Below are positions 1 to 5,672 of a stretch of 6,744 bases of DNA, one piece after another. Every line of letters begins with the position of its first letter. The first letter of the stretch is position 1. This stretch comes from JAXMAF01 sp046350555 (GTDB taxonomy: Bacteria; Planctomycetota; Phycisphaerae; Phycisphaerales; SM1A02). Position numbers and translations under genes: made by a program. The notes beneath the pieces are model-generated. The model ran no database searches, was not told where the DNA came from, and saw only the letters and a list, made by a program, of their open reading frames with translations. The stretch is taken from assembly GCA_046350555.1 (NCBI GenBank), contig JAXMAF010000050.1, forward strand, positions 1 to 6,744. Direction: 5' to 3'.

Positions 1-454
1 CCTGCTCGCCGGCGCGGGTGACCCGACCGGCCGCGAGGTCGACCTGGAACCCGCCCACGTCGACGACCTGCGGCGCCGTGGCCGATCCGGTGAGCGCGCC
101 GCGGCGTGCCGCGGCTCGGACGCGGGCGGTGAGCTCGTTCATGTCGAACGGCTTGGTCACGTAGTCGTCCGCGCCCACGTCCAGCGCGTCGATCTTGTCG
201 TCGCCCGAGGCGCGGGCCGACAGCACGATGACGGGCACCGGGCTCCAGCCGCGGATGCCCTCCAGCACCTCGATGCCGTCGAGGTCCGGAAGGCCGAGGT
301 CGAGGAGCACCACGTCGGGCCGGAAACGGGCGACGAGGTCGAGGGCGGCGGCGCCGGTGCCCGCGGTCTCGACCTCGAAGCCACGAGCCCGCAGGTTGAT
401 GGCGAGCGCGCGCGCGAGAGCCGCCTCGTCGTCGACCACCAGCACCCTGGTCAC
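1..454 (-). CDS. kdpE: KdpE response regulator (OmpR/PhoB family), 3' end cut off by window edge
   Basis: Cytoplasmic transcription factor that, when phosphorylated by KdpD, activates the kdp operon under K+ limitation. I translated 151 residues by hand from the GTG at 454; the frame is still open at the left edge. The receiver domain is complete (about residues 1-118): acidic pair D8-D9 in VLVVDDE, phosphoacceptor D52 in LLDLGLPD, switch residue S79 in VIVLSAR, and K101 in DDYVTKPF. Residues from about 130 (VVDVGGFQVDL) are the first strands of the OmpR-type winged-helix domain; roughly 75 residues of that domain should lie beyond the window, since KdpE is usually about 225-230 residues. The GTG overlaps the kdpD stop as GTGA and has a strong Shine-Dalgarno sequence. 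Receiver plus position directly after kdpD make KdpE the clear call; another OmpR-type regulator is formally possible from the receiver alone. Confidence 0.95.
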   Translation of the reverse strand, partial: MTRVLVVDDEAALARALAINLRARGFEVETAGTGAAALDLVARFRPDVVLLDLGLPDLDGIEVLEGIRGWSPVPVIVLSARASGDDKIDALDVGADDYVTKPFDMNELTARVRAAARRGALTGSATAPQVVDVGGFQVDLAAGRVTRAGEQ

Positions 455-2688
455 CGGTGGACCTCCTCGGTCGTCACGAGCCCTGCGTCGTCGGCCAGCG
501 GGATCGACACCACCATCGTGAGACCGCCGCCCGGGGTGTCCTCGGCGGTGATGGTGGCACCGACCGCCTCCGCCAGCCCGCGCGCCACCGCCAGCCCCAG
601 GCCGACGCCGGCCCCGGCGTCGACGTCGCCGAGCCGCTGGAACGGCTCGAACATCCGGTCGCGGTGCGGCGGCGCCACACCCGGACCGCGGTCCACGATG
701 CGCAGCTGGAGCCTCGACGCGACGACGCCCGCATCGAGGCGGACCCGCTCGCCCGGCGGCGAGTGACGGACGGCGTTCTCCACCAGGTTGGCCACCGACC
801 GCTCGAGCAGCCCGGCGTCGGTGCGCAGCAGGGGCGCGGAGTCGCCGGTGCGGTCGTCGACCGCGTCGTCGGGGACACCGCGCAGCGCCCGCTGCACGAC
901 CTCGTCCAACGAGATCGCGGCGATGACCGGACGGACGGCTCCCGTCTGCAGCCGGGAGAGGTCCAGCAGGTTCTCCAGCAGGGCGTCGAGACGGTCCGCG
1001 GACCCCGCGGCATCGGAGAGCAGGGCCTCCTGGTCGCTCACGTCGAGCCGGAGTGCGGGGTCGCGCAGGGTGGCGATGCTGGCCTTGATGCCGGCGAGCG
1101 GCGTACGCAGGTCGTGGGACACGGCCGCGAGGAGCGCGGTGCGCACAGCGTCGCTCTCGCGCAGGCGCGCCGCGTCGGCCGCCCGGACCGCCAGACGGTC
1201 CCGCTCGAGCACCGCGGCGGCCTGCGCGGCGAACGCGTCGAGCATCCGGCGGTCGGACGCCGGCAGCACATCCCCCGACAGCGCCAGGACGAGCCCGGGG
1301 CCCGCGTCGACGGAGACGGCCGCGGCCTCGACCGACGAGGGAGGGTCGCTGCCCGACACCTCGACCGCGGCATCCGGCTCCCCCGGTCGTCCCGCCGACT
1401 CGAACAGTGCCGCCCCCGTCATGCCGAACGTCTCCCGCGCCTGGTCGAGCAGTGCCCTCACGCCGTCCCCGCGGCGAAGCACGCCGGCGGAGAGCGAGGC
1501 GAGCACGTTCGCCTCCGCGCGTCTGCGTGCCGCCTCCTGAGCGCGCGCGGCGCTGCGGTCGACCACCGTCGCGACGATGGCCGCCACGGCGAGGAACACG
1601 AAGATGGCGAAGACGTTCTCGGGCTCGGCGATCGTCAGCTCGTAGTACGGGGGCGTGAAGTACCAGTTGGCCAGCAGGGACGCGGCGAGGGCCGTCACCA
1701 GCGCCGGCGCGAGCCCACCGATGAGGGAGGACGCCACCACGCCGAGCAGGTAGGCCAGGAGCACGGTCGAGAGCCCGATGGCGTCCCTGAACGGAAGGAG
1801 CAGCGCCGTGAGCAGGATCGGGAGCGCACCCGAGACGAGCCACGACCACGCACGGCGGCGGCCGAGGGCGCGGCGCGGACGAGGGCGGGCTCCGCGGCCC
1901 GCCTCGTCGTGCGTCACGACGTGGACGTCGATGTCGCCGGAGTCGCGGACGATCTCCTCGGCGGTGCTCGGGCGCAGAGCCATGCTCAGCCGGCTGCGCC
2001 GGCTCGCCCCGACGACCACCTGCGTGCCGTTGACCGACCGGGCGAAATCGAGCACCGCCTGGGCGACGTCGTCGCCGACGACGGTGTGGAAGCTGCCGGA
2101 CAGGTCGTCGGTGAGGCGGCGCAGGCGCGCGATGTCATCGGGGCTGGCACCCACCGTGCCGTCGCCGCGCACGACGTGCACGGCCACGAGGACGCGTCCT
2201 GCGCTCCGTCCGGCGATGACGGCGCCCCGCCGCAGGAGAGTGGCACCCTCCGGGCCGCCGGTGAGCGCCACCACGATGCGCTGCCGGGCCGCCCACGTCG
2301 ACTCGATGCCGTGGTCCGCCCGGTAGCGCTCGAGACCCTCCTCGACGCGGTCGGCGACCCAGAGCAGCGCGAGCTCTCGCAGCGCCGTGAGGTTGCCGAC
2401 GCGGAAGTAGTTGGCCAGCGCGGCGTCGACCTTCTCGGCCGCGTAGACGTTGCCGTGCGCGAGGCGGCGTCGCAGCGACTCCGGACTCATGTCGACCAGC
2501 TCGATCTGGTCCGCCGCCCGGACGACGGCGTCGGGCACGGTCTCCCGCTGACGGACGCCGGTGATCGCCTCGACGACGTCGTTGAGCGACTCGAGGTGCT
2601 GGATGTTCACGGTCGAGATCACGTCGATGCCGGCCGCGAGCAGCTGCTCGACGTCCTGCCAGCGCTTCGCGTGGGCGGACCCGGGCAC
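451..2688 (-). CDS. kdpD: KdpD C-terminal part: USP-like domain, membrane spans and histidine kinase core
   Basis: The downstream frame, openable from the GTG at 2688 (V115 of intact KdpD), gives 745 residues. It begins with the rest of the sensor domain (PGSAHAKRWQDVEQLL, then STVNIQHLESLNDVV at 25-39) and a USP-like domain (about 136-260, ending near GDIDVHVVTH). Four hydrophobic segments follow at roughly 282-300, 305-324, 327-343 and 358-376, with an Arg-rich stretch just after the last (RSAARAQEAARRR, 378-390) like the basic cluster known in KdpD. The kinase core has an H-box with H525 in SHDLRTPL, an N-box NLVENAVRHSP (634-644, N638), a G1 motif DRGPG (666-670), an F-box MFEPFQRL (679-686) and a G2-type GVGLGLAV (694-701). 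All catalytic motifs are intact. The GTG has no convincing Shine-Dalgarno sequence, so independent translation is doubtful; it is best read as the distal part of one kdpD gene. Confidence 0.6.
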   Translation of the reverse strand: MPGSAHAKRWQDVEQLLAAGIDVISTVNIQHLESLNDVVEAITGVRQRETVPDAVVRAADQIELVDMSPESLRRRLAHGNVYAAEKVDAALANYFRVGNLTALRELALLWVADRVEEGLERYRADHGIESTWAARQRIVVALTGGPEGATLLRRGAVIAGRSAGRVLVAVHVVRGDGTVGASPDDIARLRRLTDDLSGSFHTVVGDDVAQAVLDFARSVNGTQVVVGASRRSRLSMALRPSTAEEIVRDSGDIDVHVVTHDEAGRGARPRPRRALGRRRAWSWLVSGALPILLTALLLPFRDAIGLSTVLLAYLLGVVASSLIGGLAPALVTALAASLLANWYFTPPYYELTIAEPENVFAIFVFLAVAAIVATVVDRSAARAQEAARRRAEANVLASLSAGVLRRGDGVRALLDQARETFGMTGAALFESAGRPGEPDAAVEVSGSDPPSSVEAAAVSVDAGPGLVLALSGDVLPASDRRMLDAFAAQAAAVLERDRLAVRAADAARLRESDAVRTALLAAVSHDLRTPLAGIKASIATLRDPALRLDVSDQEALLSDAAGSADRLDALLENLLDLSRLQTGAVRPVIAAISLDEVVQRALRGVPDDAVDDRTGDSAPLLRTDAGLLERSVANLVENAVRHSPPGERVRLDAGVVASRLQLRIVDRGPGVAPPHRDRMFEPFQRLGDVDAGAGVGLGLAVARGLAEAVGATITAEDTPGGGLTMVVSIPLADDAGLVTTEEVHR
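461..468 (-). promoter_or_regulatory. Shine-Dalgarno site for kdpE
   Basis: GAGGAGGT on the minus strand lies six bases before the GTG at 454 and sits inside the last codons of kdpD (the EEV of its C-terminus). It fixes the GTG as the kdpE start. It also means kdpE can be initiated directly rather than only by ribosomes finishing kdpD, which matters because the kdpD frame is broken upstream. Confidence 0.8.
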
Positions 2689-3031
2689 GTTCGTGTGCGC
2701 GAGGCTCGTCGACCAGCGCGACCTCGGGCCGGCGCGCGAGCACCGCCTCGAGGTCGAGCTCCTCGAAGCGCGAGCCTCGATGCTCGACGGTGCGGCGCGG
2801 CACCACTTCCAGGCCGGACAGCATCTGTGCGGTGGCCGGACGGTGGTGCGTCTCGACGTACGCGACGACGACGTCGGTGCCGCGCGCCAGGCGACGGTGC
2901 GCCTCGCCGAGCATCGCGTAGGTCTTGCCGACGCCGGGGGCCGCCCCCAGGTAGATGCGCAGGCTGCCGCGGGTCACCGCACCAGTGTGCTGGTCGTCGG
3001 GACCCTCGGTCGCGGGCGCCTCCGCCGTCAT
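2135..3031 (-). CDS. kdpD: KdpD N-terminal fragment as literally encoded (109 genuine residues plus out-of-frame tail)
   Basis: Reading straight from the ATG at 3031 gives 298 residues, of which only the first 109 resemble KdpD. They hold the start of the ATP-binding sensor domain: RIYLGAAPGVGKTYAML (residues 25-41, with Walker A K36 and T37), DVVVAYVETHHRP (53-65), and the Walker B-like VALVDE (104-109). After E109 the reading becomes PRAHERARVRPRE and then a long Arg/Gly/Pro-rich stretch to the stop at 2135. That composition is what an out-of-frame reading of GC-rich coding DNA gives, so I do not regard residues 110-298 as a real domain. The fragment lacks the membrane spans and kinase core and could not signal alone. 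Short KdpD proteins consisting only of the N-terminal domain are known in cyanobacteria, but they are longer than this piece. Confidence 0.5.
   Translation of the reverse strand: MTAEAPATEGPDDQHTGAVTRGSLRIYLGAAPGVGKTYAMLGEAHRRLARGTDVVVAYVETHHRPATAQMLSGLEVVPRRTVEHRGSRFEELDLEAVLARRPEVALVDEPRAHERARVRPREALAGRRAAARGRHRRDLDREHPAPRVAQRRRRGDHRRPSAGDRARRRRPGGGPDRAGRHESGVAATPPRARQRLRGREGRRRAGQLLPRRQPHGAARARAALGRRPRRGGSRALPGGPRHRVDVGGPAAHRGGAHRRPGGCHSPAAGRRHRRTERRTRPRGRARRARRRHGGCQPR
2701..2707 (-). other. Frameshift point in kdpD
   Basis: The minus strand reads GAG CCT CGC GCA CAC, giving E-P-R-A-H. Removing one C gives GAG CTC GCG CAC ACG, which is E-L-A-H-T, the expected continuation of the KdpD motif into NVPGS. 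The surplus base is therefore one of the two G at 2703-2704 on the plus strand. It is a run of only two, not a long homopolymer. No stop codon or obvious slippery heptamer is next to it. Confidence 0.85.
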
Positions 3032-3606
3032 CGCAGCTCGTCGAGCGCCAGGTTGAGGGCGAGCACGTTGACGCCGGGCTCGCCCAGGAAGCCCAGGACG
3101 CGCCCGTCGGTGCTCTGCTCGACGAGACGGCGGACCTCCACGACGGGCAGGTTGCGCTCGCGCGCGACACGAGCGACCTGCAGCTCGGCGTAGGCGGGGC
3201 TGATGTGGGGGTCGAGCCCGCTGGCACTGGCGGTGACGGCATCGGCGGGTACGGCCGACGGGTCGACGCCCTCCTCCGTCGCCACGGAGTCCCGGCGCTC
3301 CTGCACGGCGGCGACGAGGTCGGGGTTGTTCGGACCGAGGTTCGAGCCGCCGCTGGAGAGCGCGTCGTAGCCGTCGGCGCCGGCCGCCGAGGGCCGCGAA
3401 CGGAAGTAGCCCGCGCCCTCGAAGGTCTGCCCGATCAGCGACGAGCCGACCGTGCGTCCGTCGGCGGCGGTGACGAAGGAGCCGTCTGCCCGGTCGGCGA
3501 CGATGCGGCCGACGACGAACACCCCGAGCGGGTAGAGCACGCCGAGGACGAGGGTCATGACGAGGAGGAGACGCACGGCCACCCAGGCCTGACGCATCGT
3601 GGACAC
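3028..3606 (-). CDS. kdpC: KdpC, accessory subunit of the K+-transporting ATPase
   Basis: Small membrane-anchored subunit that stabilises the KdpA-KdpB complex. From the chosen GTG the protein has 192 residues, typical for the family (about 190-200). One N-terminal membrane segment (about residues 11-33, rich in L and V) is followed by a soluble extracytoplasmic domain. Family-typical stretches are GSSLIGQTF (54-62), YFRSRPSA (67-74), SGGSNLGPNNP (85-95), ASGLDPHISPAYA (128-140) and a C-terminal NVLALNLALDEL (180-191). Three in-frame starts compete: GTG 3615 (overlapping the kdpB stop as GTGA), GTG 3606 and ATG 3597. I chose 3606 because GGGGTGATC sits three bases before it, a close match to the full anti-Shine-Dalgarno complement at ideal spacing; the other two have weak or no sites. 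The stop overlaps the kdpD ATG as ATGA. The start is uncertain by up to three residues either way; the identity is not. Confidence 0.95.
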   Translation of the reverse strand: MSTMRQAWVAVRLLLVMTLVLGVLYPLGVFVVGRIVADRADGSFVTAADGRTVGSSLIGQTFEGAGYFRSRPSAAGADGYDALSSGGSNLGPNNPDLVAAVQERRDSVATEEGVDPSAVPADAVTASASGLDPHISPAYAELQVARVARERNLPVVEVRRLVEQSTDGRVLGFLGEPGVNVLALNLALDELR

Positions 3607-3609
3607 GGC

Positions 3610-3618
3610 GATCACCCC
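3610..3618 (-). promoter_or_regulatory. Shine-Dalgarno site for kdpC, overlapping the kdpB stop codon
   Basis: GGGGTGATC on the minus strand matches the 16S-complementary GGAGGTGATC except for a G replacing A (which can wobble-pair). It places the GG core eight bases before the GTG at 3606. The kdpB TGA (3614-3612) lies inside the site, so a ribosome terminating on kdpB would sit over the kdpC initiation region. Confidence 0.65.
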
Positions 3619-5672
3619 AGTCCGGGAATCTGCGAGATGACGAGGTCGAGGAGCTTGATCCCGACGAACGGCGCCACGATCCCGCCGAGGCCGTAGATCC
3701 ACAGGTTGCGGCTCAGCAGAGCCGACGCGCTCGCGGGCCGGTAGCGCACGCCCCGCAGGGCCAGCGGGATGAGCGCCACGATGATGAGCGCGTTGAACAC
3801 GACGGCGGAGAGGATGGCCGACGCCGGGCTCGCCAGGTGCATGACGTTGAGGACGTCGAGGCCGGGGTAGGCGACGACGAACATCGCGGGGATGATCGCG
3901 AAGTACTTCGCGATGTCGTTGGCCACCGAGAAGGTCGTGAGCGCGCCGCGGGTGATGAGCAGCTGCTTGCCGATCTCGACGATGTCGATGAGCTTCGTCG
4001 GGTTCGAGTCGAGGTCCACCATGTTGCCCGCCTCCTTGGCCGCGGACGTCCCGGTGTTCATCGCCACCCCGACGTCCGCCTGGGCGAGCGCCGGTGCGTC
4101 GTTGGTGCCGTCGCCGGTCATCGCGACCAGCCGACCGCCCTCCTGCTCGCGCCGGATCAGCGCCAGCTTGTCCTCGGGCGTCGCCTCGGCCAGGAAGTCG
4201 TCGACGCCCGCCTCTCTCGCGATGGCCGCTGCCGTCATGGCGTTGTCCCCGGTGATCATCACCGTGCGGATGCCCATCCGCCGAAGCTCGTCGAAGCGTT
4301 CGCTGATGCCGGACTTCACGACGTCCTTGAGGTGGACGACGCCCAGGACGGCAGGACCGTCGGCCACGACCAGCGGCGTACCGCCGCTGCCCGCGATGGC
4401 ATCGACGGTCGCCGCGACCTCCGACGGGACCTCTCCACCGAGGTCGCGCACGTGCTGGATCACCGCGCCCGCGGCGCCCTTGCGCACGGACCTACCGCCC
4501 ACGTCGACCCCGCTCATGCGCGTCTGCGCCGTGAACGGCACCCACACCGCGGCGTCGAGCTGGCCCTCCTCGCGCGCACGGAGCCCGTAGTGCTCCTTGC
4601 AGAGCACGACGATCGAGCGGCCCTCGGGCGTCTCGTCCGCCAGGCTGCTCAGCTGTGCCGCGTCCGCGAGCTCCTCGACCGCGACGCCCGGAGCGGGGAG
4701 CAGCTCCGTCGCCTGCCGGTTGCCGAGGGTGATCGTGCCGGTCTTGTCCAGGAGCAGCGTCGACACGTCGCCCGCCGCCTCCACGGCACGCCCCGACATG
4801 GCGAGCACGTTGCGCTGGACGAGCCGGTCCATGCCGGCGATGCCGATGGCGGAGAGCAGCGCGCCGATCGTGGTGGGGATCAGGCACACGAGCAGGGCCA
4901 CGAGGACCACGATGCTCTGCTGGGCGGCGGAGTAGACCGCGAGCGGCTGGAGGGTGAGGACGACGAGCAGGAAGATGATGGTGAGCGAGGCGAGCAGGAT
5001 GTTGAGCGCCACCTCGTTCGGCGTCTTCTGCCTGCTGGCGCCCTCGACGAGCGCGATCATCCGGTCGATGAAGGTCGAGCCGGGTGCCGCGGTGATCTGC
5101 ACCTCGATGCGGTCGGACAGCACCTTCGTCCCACCGGTGACGGCGCTGCGGTCGCCACCGCTCTCGCGGATCACCGGCGCGGACTCTCCCGTGATGGCCG
5201 ACTCGTCGACGCTGGCCACGCCGTCGACCACGTCCCCGTCGCCGGGGATGACGTCGCCGGCCTCGCAGACGACGCGGTCGCCGACCACCAGCGCCGTCGC
5301 CGGCACGACCTCCTCGTCGCCGGACGGCAGCAGGCGACGGGCGGTGGTGTCCCGCCGGGTGGCCCGCAGGCTCGCGGCCTGCGCCCGGCCCCGACCCTCG
5401 GCCACGGCCTCGGCGAGGTTGGCGAAGACGACGGTCAGCCAGAGCCACGCCGTGATCCACCAGGCGAAGACGCTCGGATCCGTGACCGCGATGATCGTCG
5501 TGAGCACAGCACCGACGAGCACGACGAGCATGACGGGCGTGCGCCACATGCGCCGGGGATCGAGCTTGCGCAGAGCCTCCGGCAAGGACGTGAGCAGGGC
5601 GCGCGGGTCGAACAGGCCCGAGCCGACCCGGTGCCCCTCCGGTGCCCCCGGAGCGGGTGCGAGCGTGGTCAT
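3612..5672 (-). CDS. kdpB: KdpB, P-type ATPase catalytic subunit of the K+ transporter
   Basis: Integral membrane ATPase subunit that hydrolyses ATP to drive K+ uptake through KdpA. The 686 residues match the family's usual length. All P-type motifs are present: actuator loop TGES (161-164), membrane motif CLIPTT (263-268), phosphorylation site DKTGT with D309, nucleotide-domain KGA (398-400), TGDN (474-477) and hinge MTGDGTNDAP (518-527). D586 and K589 in the membrane (SVANDIAKYF) correspond to the charged pair of E. coli KdpB (D583/K586). S164 of TGES corresponds to the serine whose phosphorylation inhibits E. coli KdpB. Hydrophobic segments lie near 45-65, 68-86, 222-242, 253-277, 577-601, 616-638 and 658-680. 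The ATG at 5672 is chosen over upstream in-frame codons because GGAGGG lies six bases before it and it overlaps the kdpA stop as ATGA. No truncation or missing catalytic residue was seen. Confidence 0.98.
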   Translation of the reverse strand: MTTLAPAPGAPEGHRVGSGLFDPRALLTSLPEALRKLDPRRMWRTPVMLVVLVGAVLTTIIAVTDPSVFAWWITAWLWLTVVFANLAEAVAEGRGRAQAASLRATRRDTTARRLLPSGDEEVVPATALVVGDRVVCEAGDVIPGDGDVVDGVASVDESAITGESAPVIRESGGDRSAVTGGTKVLSDRIEVQITAAPGSTFIDRMIALVEGASRQKTPNEVALNILLASLTIIFLLVVLTLQPLAVYSAAQQSIVVLVALLVCLIPTTIGALLSAIGIAGMDRLVQRNVLAMSGRAVEAAGDVSTLLLDKTGTITLGNRQATELLPAPGVAVEELADAAQLSSLADETPEGRSIVVLCKEHYGLRAREEGQLDAAVWVPFTAQTRMSGVDVGGRSVRKGAAGAVIQHVRDLGGEVPSEVAATVDAIAGSGGTPLVVADGPAVLGVVHLKDVVKSGISERFDELRRMGIRTVMITGDNAMTAAAIAREAGVDDFLAEATPEDKLALIRREQEGGRLVAMTGDGTNDAPALAQADVGVAMNTGTSAAKEAGNMVDLDSNPTKLIDIVEIGKQLLITRGALTTFSVANDIAKYFAIIPAMFVVAYPGLDVLNVMHLASPASAILSAVVFNALIIVALIPLALRGVRYRPASASALLSRNLWIYGLGGIVAPFVGIKLLDLVISQIPGLG

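Larger units (their letters stand above)
451..3031 (-). pseudogene. kdpD: KdpD sensor histidine kinase, interrupted by a single-base frameshift
   Basis: Membrane sensor kinase of the KdpD/KdpE two-component system. The gene occupies two minus-strand frames: codons 1-109 from the ATG at 3031, then, after one surplus base at 2703/2704, a second frame to the TGA at 451. Skipping that base joins VALVDE directly to LAHTNVPGS, the expected KdpD sequence, and gives 859 residues, normal for the family. Domains in corrected numbering: KdpD N-terminal ATP-binding sensor domain (about 20-230) with Walker A GAAPGVGKT at 29-37; universal-stress-protein-like domain (about 250-374); four membrane segments (about 395-490); GAF-like region (about 510-615); histidine kinase core with H639 in SHDLRTPL and ATP-binding motifs. 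The ATG overlaps the kdpC stop as ATGA, with only a weak ribosome site, suggesting translational coupling. No second lesion was seen, so the break is recent or a sequence error. I label it a pseudogene for the sequence as given. Confidence 0.8.

Noticed and set aside
2135..2704. A real domain encoded by the tail of the 298-residue N-terminal kdpD frame
   Set aside because: It overlaps, in another frame, DNA that encodes conserved KdpD sequence, and its Arg/Gly/Pro-rich composition is typical of out-of-frame GC-rich DNA.
457..3696. A 1079-codon open frame on the plus strand, antisense to kdpD and kdpC
   Set aside because: It lies over well-supported kdp genes, is rich in Arg, Gly, Asp, His and Val with no recognisable motif, and is in codon register with most of kdpD and with kdpC. 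GC-rich genes that avoid TTA, CTA and TCA leave such antisense frames open by default.
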